Part shown: positions 25,681-34,534 of the stretch, in pieces
Layout: every line of letters starts with the position of its first letter
Position numbering within the stretch: position 1 is the first letter of the stretch
Source of the DNA: Eggerthella sinensis
Lineage (GTDB): Bacteria > Actinomycetota > Coriobacteriia > Coriobacteriales > Eggerthellaceae
Length of the DNA stretch: 64,000 nucleotides
NCBI RefSeq assembly: GCF_003339815.1
Contig: NZ_PPTT01000014.1
Span: 33,072 to 97,071 of the forward strand
Reading direction: 5' to 3'
The notes under the pieces: model-generated
The model's input: only the letters and a program-made list of their open reading frames with translations
The model's database searches: none
What the model was told of the DNA's origin: nothing
Program-made: the position numbers and the translations under genes

Positions 25681-26559
25681 TTACATGTTGTGGAACTGGT
25701 ACTTCTCCGGGTTGTCCTTCACGTCCTGCTTGTTCTTCGGGTTCATCTTGCCCACGCCCATCTGGCCGTCGTTGGTGTTGGAGGCCAGAACCTGGTTGCG
25801 GTTCTCCATCTTGATGACGTTCTCGAAGCTCGTGCCGTCGAGGGAGGCCTGCAGGCACTCCTTCGTCAGACGCAGGCCGAACGGCGCGGTGGCGTCGCAC
25901 ATCTGCTGCGCGAAGGCCACGGCCTCTTCAACCACGTCGTCGTCGGCGACAACCTTGTTCGCGAAGCCCCACTCGAGCAGCTTCTCGGCGCCGAAACGGT
26001 TGGGATTCATGAGGATCTCGCAGGCGCGGGCGTAGCCGACGATCTTGGGCAGGAAGAACGCGCCGCCCATGTCGGTGCCGGTATAGCCGATGGACAGGTA
26101 GCCGGCGTTCATCTTGAAGCTCTCGCCCAGCACGCGCATGTCGCAGGCGCAGGAGATCGACAGGCCGCCGCCCACGGCGTAGCCCTTGAGCGCGCCGATG
26201 ATGGGCTGCTCGCAACGGCGCATGTTGATGATCTGGTCGGAGCACATGCGCTGCATGATGTAGAAGTCGCGCTGGATGCGGCCCATGTCCTCGGGCGGCT
26301 CGAGCGCGAGGTCGTTCAGGTTGAAGCCGGCGCAGAAGGACTTGCCCTCGCCCGTCAGCACGATGGCGCGGCAATCCTTGTCCATGCGCACCTTGATGAG
26401 GAAGTCGTTGAACTCCGCCATCTGGGCGTAGGACATGGCGTTGAGGTTCGCGGCGTCGTTGAAGCTGCACACGTACACCGGACCGCGACGGTCGATGATG
26501 AGCTTCTCGTAGTCGTACTCGAACTCCGGCAGATGGTAATTCTCCTGGTACACGCTCAT
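25681..26559 (-). CDS. atypical crotonase-family protein 1
   Basis: 292 residues from ATG 26559 (MSVYQENY), eight bases after AAAGGGG; the paralogue starts the same way. The crotonase core is clear: FCAGFNLNDL, then CEQPIIGALKGYAVGGG and CACDMR, the oxyanion-hole and CoA-binding regions. The two Glu residues that act in classical enoyl-CoA hydratase are not visible: the first position reads GGGLSIS and the second MNAGYLSIGYTGTD. An Asp follows in TGTD instead. It may therefore not be a simple hydratase; isomerase, hydrolase or lyase reactions on an acyl-CoA are open. It is divergent from the acyl-CoA ligase. A close paralogue lies at 47952-48833 in module B. Confidence 0.85.
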   Translation of the reverse strand: MSVYQENYHLPEFEYDYEKLIIDRRGPVYVCSFNDAANLNAMSYAQMAEFNDFLIKVRMDKDCRAIVLTGEGKSFCAGFNLNDLALEPPEDMGRIQRDFYIMQRMCSDQIINMRRCEQPIIGALKGYAVGGGLSISCACDMRVLGESFKMNAGYLSIGYTGTDMGGAFFLPKIVGYARACEILMNPNRFGAEKLLEWGFANKVVADDDVVEEAVAFAQQMCDATAPFGLRLTKECLQASLDGTSFENVIKMENRNQVLASNTNDGQMGVGKMNPKNKQDVKDNPEKYQFHNM

Positions 26560-26702
26560 TGGCACTACCCCTTTCCCTGTTGGTTCATATGTCGCTCGTT
26601 GCGTTTCGATACGTTCTGCGGGCCGTGCTCACGGGCCCTTCTCTATAATCGCCTGTTGCGTTCCCTTTATCTACGGACAATCGAGCCGTACTGTCTAATG
26701 CA

Positions 26703-26716
26703 GGAAATCGATTTCC
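26703..26716. promoter_or_regulatory. 14-base perfect palindrome upstream of crotonase 1
   Basis: GGAAATCGATTTCC lies about 145 bases before the crotonase start in an AT-rich stretch. It could be an operator, but no protein can be assigned. Confidence 0.35.
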
Positions 26717-26904
26717 ATCATTACTTCTATTTTGTCCATCATTTTGATGCAAAACAGGTGCCGTGAAGCAAAATCAGACGCTGGTTCGTGGGAAATACTC
26801 CTTTTCTCCCTCCCCTGTTGGCACGTCTCGCCGCTTCTCCCATCCGTTGACGGTGGGGGTCATCTTCTCATTTCCTCGATGTTGACCTGGGGTTTTTATA
26901 TCTA

Positions 26905-26940
26905 ATAGGCTGTGGCTATCAATACATAGAAAGTTCCTAT
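26905..26940. promoter_or_regulatory. tandem ATAG-N7-CTAT boxes upstream of the acyl-CoA ligase
   Basis: Two copies lie at 26905-26919 (ATAGGCTGTGGCTAT) and 26926-26940 (ATAG-aaagttc-CTAT), 21 bases apart, which puts them on the same DNA face. A TACAAT at 26985-26990 could be the -10 of the ligase; the second box would then centre near -64, the usual LysR recognition position. The first box differs by one base from the box at 35734-35748. Confidence 0.65.
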
Positions 26941-27200
26941 TAGTTAACCCACAAATGCGCCTCATCGACCATCAACCCCGGGCCTACAATGAGGGACACT
27001 GAGGAGGTCACGAAGGACACATCGTGGCGTCTGACGTTCGCCGCACTGCGGGGCACGGGCCGGAGGGGGTCGCAGCGCACCGCATCGTTCCATCAGCGTC
27101 AAAAGCGTCGAAGCGCAGGCAGATCGAGTTCATGCGAAGCATCCGGCGGGGAAAACCGGGTGAGAGAAGCAAGCCGTCATCAAGAGAGGACTCAGGGGTG

Positions 27201-28832
27201 ATGATTACCGATCTCAAAATCAATGCCGAGCGAAAACGTTTCTACTACGAGAAAGGGTACTGGACCGAAAAGTCGATCGGCGATGTGTGGGCCGACCGCA
27301 TAGCCTCCCATCCGGAGCGCACGTACGTTACCGACGATCAAGGCTCTTCCTATACCTACGGCGAGGTCGACGACCGCGCCGGCCGCCTGGCGGCATGGCT
27401 GATCGAAGAAGGGATCGAGCCGGGGGACGTGGTCACGTTCCAAATGCCCATCTGGGCCGAATTCTGCATCGTGTACGTCGCCTGCCTCAAGTGCGGCGCC
27501 GTCATGCATCCCGTCCCGCCGAACTTCAACGACGAGGACCTCGTGTACAACATGAACAAGGTGGGGTCGCGCGCGTTCATCTGCCCGACCGCGTTCCATC
27601 GCTGCGACTTCGTGAAGCAGGCCTATGCGGTGAAGGACCGCATTCCCACGCTCGCGTCCATCGCGTTCGTGGACAAGCAGGCGCCCGCGCCCGAGGGCGC
27701 GCCCAGCCTGAGCAGCATCTGCGCCGCGTACGAGCCCGTGACGGAGCGTCCCGCGGTCTCGTCCGACGACGTGGCGTGCATCCTGTCCACGTCGGGCACC
27801 ACCGGCCGTCAGAAGGCCGTGCTGTTCACGCACAACAACATCCTGTTCTCCGAGCGCTCCTTCGTCAAGGGACTGGGACGCACCGCCGATGACGTCATGT
27901 TCATGCCCTCGCCGCTCAACCACGCGACGGGCTTCTACCACGGCCTCATCTCCCCCATGATCCTGGGCGGCCGCACGGTGCTGCAGCAGCACTTCGACGC
28001 GGCGGACGCGCTTGCGCTGTGCAACCGCGAAGGCGTCACCTGGTCGATGGGCGCCACGCCGTTCGTCTACGACATCCTCAAGTACCTCACGAACGAGAAG
28101 CTGGGGTCGTTCGACACGCTGCGCCTGTTCGTGTGCGGCGGCGCACCCGTTCCCGGCACGCTCGTGCAGTGCGCGCATTCGCACGGCATCCTGCTGTGCG
28201 AATGCTACGGCTCCACCGAGAGCTGCCCGCACGCGTTCGTCCCGCCCGAGCGCTGTCTGGAGTGGAACGGCGCCTGGTCGGGCGTGCCGCTGCCCGGCAT
28301 CGAGGTGCGCGTGGTGGACGAGAATCACGAAGAGGTGCCGCGCGGCACGCAGGGCGAGGAGATCTCGCGCGGGCCGCACCAGTTCGTGGGCTACCTCAAC
28401 GACAAGGAGCGCACCGATCGCGCGCTCGACGACGAGGGATGGTTCTACAGCGGCGATCTGTGCTACATGGACGAGGAAGGCCGCATCCGCATCAACGGCC
28501 GCAAAAAGGAGATCATCATCCGCGGCGGCGAGAACATCTGCGCGAACGAGATCGACGAGAACCTCATGGAGTGCCCCGGCATCGGCGACCACGCCACCAT
28601 CGGCATGCCCGACGAGCGCCTGGGCGAGCGCATCTGCACGTTCGCCGTGCCCACCGACGAGCGCCGCCCCGAGCTGGCCGACATCACGAGCTACCTTGAC
28701 GGGCAGCATGTGCCGAAGCGCCTGTGGCCCGAGCGCATCGAGTACATCGACGCCATCCCCAAGACGGCCACCGGCAAGGTGAAGCGCCACCTGCTGGCCG
28801 CCGAACTGGCCGAACGCATGAAGAACGCGTAG
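27201..28832 (+). CDS. acyl-CoA ligase (AMP-forming), CaiC/BaiB-like
   Basis: 543 residues from ATG 27201 (a GTG one codon earlier is equally placed relative to GAGAGGA). It is an ANL-superfamily enzyme that activates a carboxylate with ATP and CoA. Motifs in order are STSGTTGRQKAVLFTH (phosphate loop), ECYGSTES (aromatic/adenine site), YSGDLCYMDEEGRIRINGRKK (hinge Asp and A8) and PKTATGKVKR with the A10 lysine. The long 5' region (about 200 bases after the proposed -10) carries tandem LysR-type boxes. It is divergent from crotonase 1 and ends in a bidirectional terminator. It would provide the first CoA loading of the imported acid, after which CaiB-type transferases recycle CoA; this is the logic of the cai pathway and is inferred here. 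Confidence 0.92.
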   Translation: MITDLKINAERKRFYYEKGYWTEKSIGDVWADRIASHPERTYVTDDQGSSYTYGEVDDRAGRLAAWLIEEGIEPGDVVTFQMPIWAEFCIVYVACLKCGAVMHPVPPNFNDEDLVYNMNKVGSRAFICPTAFHRCDFVKQAYAVKDRIPTLASIAFVDKQAPAPEGAPSLSSICAAYEPVTERPAVSSDDVACILSTSGTTGRQKAVLFTHNNILFSERSFVKGLGRTADDVMFMPSPLNHATGFYHGLISPMILGGRTVLQQHFDAADALALCNREGVTWSMGATPFVYDILKYLTNEKLGSFDTLRLFVCGGAPVPGTLVQCAHSHGILLCECYGSTESCPHAFVPPERCLEWNGAWSGVPLPGIEVRVVDENHEEVPRGTQGEEISRGPHQFVGYLNDKERTDRALDDEGWFYSGDLCYMDEEGRIRINGRKKEIIIRGGENICANEIDENLMECPGIGDHATIGMPDERLGERICTFAVPTDERRPELADITSYLDGQHVPKRLWPERIEYIDAIPKTATGKVKRHLLAAELAERMKNA

Positions 28833-28845
28833 GGCGCACGAGCAA

Positions 28846-28889
28846 GCACGAAAAAGAACCGGGGCCGCGGCCCCGGTTCTTTTTCGTGC
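28846..28889. terminator. bidirectional rho-independent terminator
   Basis: A near-perfect palindrome of 44 bases has an A-run before and a T-run after a GC-rich stem, so it works for both the ligase (plus) and the MBL hydrolase (minus), which are convergent. Confidence 0.93.
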
Positions 28890-28898
28890 GGCCCGCGC

Positions 28899-29732
28899 TC
28901 AGGATGACAGCAGTTCCCGCTGCTCGAGGTAGTCGAGCTGGGAGCGGATGTTGATGCGGGCGGCGGGGTCGAGGCGGGCGTCGACGTCACGGTACACCGC
29001 GTCGATGATGCGGTCGAGGTCGCGTCCGGCACCGCCCTCCACGGCGGCGCGCACGTGCTCGAGGCGCTCGAGGCGGTGGCGGTAGGCGCGGTCGATCGCG
29101 CCCAGCGGATCGTCGATGAGCGGCCCGTGCGCCGTGAGCAGCCGCGCGACGCCGCGCTCCTCCACCACGGCGCGAAGGCGCTCCAAGCTGGCGAAGTAAT
29201 CGGCCAGGCTGCCGTCGGGCCAGCAGATGAGCGTCGAGCTTTGGCGGAACAGCATGTCGCCCGTGATCACGGACGCGTCGGCCGGATAGAGGAACCCCAC
29301 GAGGTCGCTCGCGTGGCCCGGCAGCAGCACCACCTCGAGCTGCGGCGCGCCCTGCCCGAGCGCGAGCGGCCCGTCGGGCAGCGTGCCGTCCTTGCGCGAC
29401 AGCACGGGCGCGCCCGTCCACGCGGAGAAGCGCTCGGCGCCTTCCGCATGGTCGGCATGGTCGTGCGTCAGCAGGATGGCGGCCACCTCGCGCCCGTCTT
29501 CGGCGCATGCATGCTGCACGGCGCGCAGGTGCGCCGTGCTGTCGGGACCGGGATCGACCACAACGCAGGCCGCGGCATCCGGCTCCGCGAGCACCCAGGT
29601 GTTCGTGCCGAGGTACGTGAGGGGCGAGGGATTGTCGGCCAGCACGATGCGCGCTCGGGGCGACACGCGGGCGCTGCCCCAGGCGCACGCGGGCGCCGTC
29701 GACCGGGACTGCTGCGCTACGGGAGCAGGCAT
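28899..29732 (-). CDS. metallo-beta-lactamase-fold hydrolase
   Basis: 277 residues. THDHADH (His90, His92, Asp94, His95) is the metal-binding signature of the MBL fold; LPGHASD, ITGDMLF and TAHGPLIDDP give the remaining His and Asp ligands. The C-terminal extension (about 220-277) resembles the LACTB2-like/glyoxalase II-related group. The ATG at 29732 lies inside the upstream Nudix gene, overlapping it by 16 bases, so the two are coupled. Many actinobacteria pair an MBL hydrolase with a Nudix enzyme of the NUDT19/CoA-diphosphatase kind. Thioester or phosphoester hydrolysis related to CoA is a guess from that company; the substrate is not known. Confidence 0.85.
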   Translation of the reverse strand: MPAPVAQQSRSTAPACAWGSARVSPRARIVLADNPSPLTYLGTNTWVLAEPDAAACVVVDPGPDSTAHLRAVQHACAEDGREVAAILLTHDHADHAEGAERFSAWTGAPVLSRKDGTLPDGPLALGQGAPQLEVVLLPGHASDLVGFLYPADASVITGDMLFRQSSTLICWPDGSLADYFASLERLRAVVEERGVARLLTAHGPLIDDPLGAIDRAYRHRLERLEHVRAAVEGGAGRDLDRIIDAVYRDVDARLDPAARINIRSQLDYLEQRELLSS

Positions 29733-30553
29733 GAGAGCACCGCCTTCCCCTCGTCGTCGACGGACGGCTCGAGCATGATGCGCCGCACGTCGTCCACGCC
29801 GGCGGCGAAGGCCTCCGCGCTCGCCGCGTGCGCCAGATGCGCGAGGTTGTAGGCGGTCGGCGGCACGAGCCGCAGCGCGCCCTGCGCCCCGCGCTCCAGT
29901 ACGGCCTGCGGATCGGCCCAACCGGCGCCGTTCGCCTCGGTCGTGCAGCTGTCGGGTGCCTGATCGGCGGGCGACAGCGCCGCGAAGAAGTACGTGTCGT
30001 AGCGCCGGGGCTCGTAGACGGGCGTGAGCCAATGCGAGCGCAGGCCCAAGAGGTCGGCGCGCAGCGTGAGGTCGTGGCGCGCGAGCACCTCGGCGAAGGA
30101 CGCCTCGTGCTCGACGAGCCGCCGCCGTTCCTCGACCCACACGGGGTCGGCGACGTTCGCGGCCGGCACGCCGCGCGTCCCGCCCGCCAGCAGCACGCCG
30201 CATTCCTCGAACACCTCGCGCGCCGCCGCCGTTACCACGCGCCGCGCCACGTCCTCGTCGGTGCCCATGCGCCGCGCCCATACGGCGGGCGCGGGACCCT
30301 CCCACGCAACCTGCTCCTCGCTGTCGCGCGGGTCCACGCCGCCGCCGGGGAACACGACGGCTTCGGGCACGAACGCCATGGTGGCCGCGCGGCGCAGCAT
30401 GAACACCTCGCGCGGGTCGCGCACGAGCATCACCGTAGCAGCCAAGCGCGGCGTGGCCGGCGGCGCGCCCTCCGCACGGAACGCGGCGTAGGCGCGCGCC
30501 TGCTGCTCGCCCATGGGCACCCCGAGCGTCTCGCCCGCCTTCCACCACTGCAT
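29717..30553 (-). CDS. Nudix hydrolase, NUDT19-like (possible CoA diphosphatase)
   Basis: 278 residues. VFPGGGVDPRD and, after a long insert, AAAREVFEECGV form a split Nudix box with the Glu pair that binds Mg2+. An insert between the GG and REVFEE parts is typical of the NUDT19 (RP2) group, some of which cleave CoA and acyl-CoA. Cells rich in acyl-CoA pathways often carry such an enzyme. ATG 30553 is used. The gene overlaps the MBL hydrolase and lies 74 bases after etfD on the same strand, so the two may belong to the ETF operon's tail. Confidence 0.8.
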   Translation of the reverse strand: MQWWKAGETLGVPMGEQQARAYAAFRAEGAPPATPRLAATVMLVRDPREVFMLRRAATMAFVPEAVVFPGGGVDPRDSEEQVAWEGPAPAVWARRMGTDEDVARRVVTAAAREVFEECGVLLAGGTRGVPAANVADPVWVEERRRLVEHEASFAEVLARHDLTLRADLLGLRSHWLTPVYEPRRYDTYFFAALSPADQAPDSCTTEANGAGWADPQAVLERGAQGALRLVPPTAYNLAHLAHAASAEAFAAGVDDVRRIMLEPSVDDEGKAVLSCLLP

Positions 30554-30627
30554 AGGCTCTCTCCTTGCGCGTACCGTGTTCGCTGTCCCCCTTCTCTCAC
30601 CGAGAAAGAGGGGTTTGCTTCATGGTA

Positions 30628-32706
30628 TCACCGCGGAAGGGCCAATGCGTCGGACAACAGCTCGGCGATGTCCCGTACCGGCACGGCGGCGTCCTTCGAG
30701 GCCAGCCCGTCCTCGAACATGGACAGGCAGAACGGGCAGGCCGTGGCCACCGCGTCGGCCCCCGTCGCCAGCGCCTGCTCGGTGCGCTGCACGTTCATGC
30801 GCTCCCCCGCACGCTCCTCGAGCCACATGCGCCCGCCGCCCGCGCCGCAGCAGAAGCTCTTCTCGCGCGTGCGCTCCATCTCCACCACCTCGGCGCCGCA
30901 CGCCGCCACCACCGCGCGGGGCTCGTCGTACACGCCGGCGTAGCGTCCGAGGTAGCACGAGTCGTGGTACGTGACGCGCCCGAGCGCCGCGGTTGCATCG
31001 GCGCAGGCGCGGGCACGGGCGTCGCCGTCGGGCGCGAGCGCCCCCTCGGCCACGAGCCGCGCGAGCAGCTGCGCGTGGCGCACCACCTCGAACGTGCCGC
31101 CGAGCTGCGGATAGTCGCGCTCGAGCACCTGGGCGCAGTGGGGGCACTGCACGATGATCTTCTTCGCGCCGTAGGCGTTCAGCGTCTCGATGTTCTCGGT
31201 GGCCAGCTGGTAGTACAGAAACTCGTTGCCCAGCCGGCGCGCCGCGTCGCCGCAGCACTTCTCCTGCGCGCCGACGACGGCGAAGTCCACCCCGGCGCGC
31301 TTGAGCAGCCCCACGAGAGCGCGCGACACGCGGCGGTTGCGCGCGTCGAAGGCGCCCGCGCAGCCGGGCCAGTACACGTACTCGGCCCCCGGCCGCTCCT
31401 CCAGCGTGGGCACGTCGAGCCCCTCGGCCCACGACAGGCGACTCTGCCACCCGAGGCCCCACGGGTTGCCGTTCGTCTCGAGGTTGCGGAACGTCCCCTT
31501 CGCCTCGGCGGGAAACGCGCTTTCCATCGACACCTGGTACGTGCGCATGCCCACCACCTTCGGCACATGCTCGAGCAGGGCCGGGCAGGCCTCGGTGCAC
31601 GCGCCGCACGTCGTGCACGACCACAGCGCCTCGGGCGTCACGACGTCGCCCACGAGCGTGCGGTCGAGCACCGCCCGCTGCCGCTCGTCGGGCTCGAAGG
31701 CCTCCCCGCGCGCCTCGGCCGCGCGCTGCGCCCGCACGAGCGGGCCGCGCTCCTCAAGATGCTCGTCGAGCGCCTGGACGAGGCTCTTCGGCGACAGCGG
31801 CTTGCCGCTCGCGTGGGCGGGGCACACCGTCTCGCAGCGCCCGCAGCGCACGCACGCCTCGGCGTCGAGCAGATCCTTCCACGTGAAGTCTTCCAGCTTG
31901 CCCACGCCGAACTCCTCGAGCTCCTCGTCCTCGAGGTCGACGAAGGGCAGCGTGCCCTTCGGCTCGAGCGGGCGGCAGTACACGGTGGCGGGCACGAGCA
32001 GCACGTGCACGAGCTTCGAGTACACCCAGTACGCCAGGATGCCGAACGCGATGGCCATGTGGAACCACCACAGCACCTGGTGCGCCGCCGACAGCTGCCC
32101 CGCGCTCCACCCCGCGAACAGCTGCGCGGCGAGGTTGCCGATGGGCGACCACGCGGCCCACGGGTCGCCCGTGGCCATGATGCGCAGGCCCTCCACCGCG
32201 AAGCCCGTCACGCCGATGACGAGCAGCCAGACGAGCACGACGATGTCGGCGGGCTTCGTTTCCAGCTCGGGGTGCCGCCCCGCCGCGCGCCGCACGATGC
32301 ACGCCACCATGGCGATGCAGAACGCGAGACCGGCGATGTCGGTGCCGAGCGCCAGCACGTAGAGGTAGTAGTCGCCCTTCGCGATGTCGAGCCCCAGGTC
32401 GACCTGCGCGGCGTAGCTCACCGTGGCCACCACCATGACGGCCATCCCCACGTACATCCCGAGGTGCGCGATGCCGATGCCGCGCTCCTTCACCACGGTG
32501 GCCTGCAAAAGCGCGTCGACGAAGGCGCCCTTGAGGCGCGTGCGCGGCCGGTCGGCGCGGTCGAGCGGGCGGCCGATGCGCCACAGGCGGTAGCGCCGCC
32601 AGAAGAAGTACGCGGCCACGGCGAGCACGGCGAGGAAGCACGGATACATGATCCACGACCCCTCGATGTTCCAGAGCGCCTCGCGCGAAGGCGTCGCCGC
32701 ATCCAC
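30628..32706 (-). CDS. etfD: EtfD-type membrane Fe-S oxidoreductase (ETF:menaquinone oxidoreductase)
   Basis: 692 residues from GTG 32706, one base after the etfA stop. The N-terminal part (about 15-245) has several TM helices of the NarI-like cytochrome b type, with His residues in helices (for example His209 and His216). Two [4Fe-4S] motifs follow (Cys285-288-291-295 and Cys364-367-370-374). Two CCG domains are next: VYWPGCAG with [12 protein letters not shown] and QCPHC, then DSCYLGR with FCCGAGGG and ACPFC. This is the layout of HdrD/FadF/EtfD proteins that take electrons from ETF and pass them to menaquinone. The adjacent etfA, etfB and acyl-CoA dehydrogenase genes complete the chain from acyl-CoA to quinone. 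Family assignment is strong; the direction of flow is inferred. Confidence 0.92.
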   Translation of the reverse strand: MDAATPSREALWNIEGSWIMYPCFLAVLAVAAYFFWRRYRLWRIGRPLDRADRPRTRLKGAFVDALLQATVVKERGIGIAHLGMYVGMAVMVVATVSYAAQVDLGLDIAKGDYYLYVLALGTDIAGLAFCIAMVACIVRRAAGRHPELETKPADIVVLVWLLVIGVTGFAVEGLRIMATGDPWAAWSPIGNLAAQLFAGWSAGQLSAAHQVLWWFHMAIAFGILAYWVYSKLVHVLLVPATVYCRPLEPKGTLPFVDLEDEELEEFGVGKLEDFTWKDLLDAEACVRCGRCETVCPAHASGKPLSPKSLVQALDEHLEERGPLVRAQRAAEARGEAFEPDERQRAVLDRTLVGDVVTPEALWSCTTCGACTEACPALLEHVPKVVGMRTYQVSMESAFPAEAKGTFRNLETNGNPWGLGWQSRLSWAEGLDVPTLEERPGAEYVYWPGCAGAFDARNRRVSRALVGLLKRAGVDFAVVGAQEKCCGDAARRLGNEFLYYQLATENIETLNAYGAKKIIVQCPHCAQVLERDYPQLGGTFEVVRHAQLLARLVAEGALAPDGDARARACADATAALGRVTYHDSCYLGRYAGVYDEPRAVVAACGAEVVEMERTREKSFCCGAGGGRMWLEERAGERMNVQRTEQALATGADAVATACPFCLSMFEDGLASKDAAVPVRDIAELLSDALALPR

Positions 32707-32707
32707 G

Positions 32708-33706
32708 TCAGGACGCCTTCGCGGCGCGGGCGCGGAAGGCCTCGGTCAACAGCGGCACCGCCTCGAACAGGTCGGCCACGATGCCGTAGTCGGCCACCTT
32801 GAAGATGTCGGCCTGCGCGTCGCGGTTCACCGCCACGATGCACTTCGACGCCGCCGCGCCCGCCATGTGCTGGATGGAGCCCGAGATGCCGCACGCGATG
32901 TACAGCGACGGCGCCACGGTCTTGCCCGTCTGCCCCACCTGGTACTGGATGTCGATCCACCCCTCGTCCACCGCGGGGCGCGACGCGCCCACGGCGGCGC
33001 CCAGCACGTCGGCCAGCTCCTCGACGAGGGCGAACCCGTCGGCGCCCTTCACGCCGCGCCCGCCCGACACCACGACGTCGGCCTCGGTGAGCTCCACGCG
33101 GCCCGACGCCTTGCGCACCACGTCGGCCACCGTCTGCCGCACGTCGCCGAAGCCGTCCACCTGCTGGGCGACCACGGGCGCATGACGCGTCGGGTCGGGC
33201 GCGGCCGGCTCGAACGCCTTCGGGCGCACGGTGGCGATCATCGGGCGCGCGTCGGCGGCGAAGGCCACGTCGGCCTGCACCTTGCCCGAGTACGGTTCGC
33301 GCGTGAACACGAAGCCCGCCTCGTCGTCGGCCTCGACGGCCACCACGTCGGCCACGAAGCCCGTGTCGAGCCGCTGCGCCAGCAGCGGCCCCACGGCCAG
33401 GCCCATCGCCCCGTCCGCGAACAGCAGCGCGTCCGGCTCGTGCGATGCGACGAGCTGCTCGAGCGCCGCCGCGTGCGCCTCGACGGCGCAGGCGCCGAGC
33501 GCCGCGTCGTCAAGCACGAGCACCGCATCGGCGCCCGCCGCGCCCAAGGCGGCCGTGTCCGCATCGGCCAGCCCGCTGCCCAGCACGACGGCCGACACGT
33601 CGGCCCCGCCCGCCCGCGCCATGCGGCGCGCGACGGCCAGCATCTCGAAGGCGACGCGCGGGAAGGCCCCGCGCTTCGGCTCCGCGTATACCCAGATTCC
33701 TGCCAT
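32708..33706 (-). CDS. etfA: electron transfer flavoprotein alpha subunit
   Basis: 332 residues from ATG 33706, behind GGGAAGGGAG. The C-terminal FAD domain is typical: [28 protein letters not shown], then [20 protein letters not shown] and [26 protein letters not shown] with APxLY is the signature of ordinary ETF-alpha, which FixB here lacks. It forms the soluble carrier with EtfB and delivers electrons from the acyl-CoA dehydrogenase to EtfD. It is third in an operon acd-etfB-etfA-etfD with gaps of 1 to 22 bases. Confidence 0.94.
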   Translation of the reverse strand: MAGIWVYAEPKRGAFPRVAFEMLAVARRMARAGGADVSAVVLGSGLADADTAALGAAGADAVLVLDDAALGACAVEAHAAALEQLVASHEPDALLFADGAMGLAVGPLLAQRLDTGFVADVVAVEADDEAGFVFTREPYSGKVQADVAFAADARPMIATVRPKAFEPAAPDPTRHAPVVAQQVDGFGDVRQTVADVVRKASGRVELTEADVVVSGGRGVKGADGFALVEELADVLGAAVGASRPAVDEGWIDIQYQVGQTGKTVAPSLYIACGISGSIQHMAGAAASKCIVAVNRDAQADIFKVADYGIVADLFEAVPLLTEAFRARAAKAS

Positions 33707-33728
33707 GGATGAACTCCCTTCCCCGTCC

Positions 33729-34520
33729 CTACCAGACCTTGGCTTCGATGGCCAGCAGCTCCACCGTGGCGGCAACCGCCTCAGGCACCGTCTCGCCCTC
33801 TACGATGCGCCCGCCCTGCCGCGCGGGCTTGGCGCGGTAGCGCAGCACGCGCGTGCGGGACGCTTCGGCGCCCGCGTCGGCCGCCTCGACGCCGAGGTCG
33901 GCCAGCGCCCACACGGTGACGGGCTTCTTCTTCGACTGCATGATGGCGCGCACGTTGGGATAGCGCGGCTCGGCCAGGCCCTGCTGCGCGGTCACCACGG
34001 CCGGCAGCGGCACCTCCACCACGGCCACGCCGTCGTCGATCTCGCGCGTGACGCGCGCCGTGCCGGCCGCCGGGTCGACCGCGAGCGCCGTCGCCACTCC
34101 CACGCACGGCAAACCCAGCAGCACGGCCAGGCGCGGCATGGTCTGCGCGCTCGACGTGTCGGCCGACTTGCAGCCGCCCAGCACGAGGTCGGCCGGAATG
34201 CGCGCGAGCGCCGCGGCCAGCACGCGCGAGCGCGCGGCGGCGTCGGCGCCCGCCAGCGCCGCATCGTCGATCAGGTAGCCCGCGCTCGCGCCCATGGACA
34301 GCGCGTGGCGCACGGCCGGCAGCGCCTCGTCGCCCCCGATGCACACGACGGCCGCCTCGCCGCCGTGCTCCTCCACCAGCTGCACGGCGCGCTCCACGGC
34401 GAACTCGCTGTACGGGTCGATGACGAGCGTCTGCCCGTCGGCGAGCAGGCGCCCTTCGGCGTCGGCGCTCACGGCGGCCTCGGTGTCCACGGTCTGCTTG
34501 ATGCATACGACGATGTTCAT
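33729..34520 (-). CDS. etfB: electron transfer flavoprotein beta subunit
   Basis: 263 residues. MNIVVCIKQTVDTEA opens the ETF-beta domain; GGCKSADTSSAQTMPRLAVLLG and PRYPNVRAIMQSKKKP are standard family segments for AMP/FAD contact and the dehydrogenase recognition loop. ATG 34520 lies 14 bases after the stop of the acyl-CoA dehydrogenase gene and the stop is 22 bases before etfA. It is distinct from FixA at 14313, so the window holds two independent ETF heterodimers. Confidence 0.94.
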   Translation of the reverse strand: MNIVVCIKQTVDTEAAVSADAEGRLLADGQTLVIDPYSEFAVERAVQLVEEHGGEAAVVCIGGDEALPAVRHALSMGASAGYLIDDAALAGADAAARSRVLAAALARIPADLVLGGCKSADTSSAQTMPRLAVLLGLPCVGVATALAVDPAAGTARVTREIDDGVAVVEVPLPAVVTAQQGLAEPRYPNVRAIMQSKKKPVTVWALADLGVEAADAGAEASRTRVLRYRAKPARQGGRIVEGETVPEAVAATVELLAIEAKVW

Positions 34521-34534
34521 GCTTCGCCCCTTCC

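Noticed and set aside
23525..25900. A 791-residue minus-strand frame over the CoA-transferase and flavoprotein genes
   Set aside because: It runs through a perfect terminator and a parS site and has low-complexity His/Arg/Val composition.
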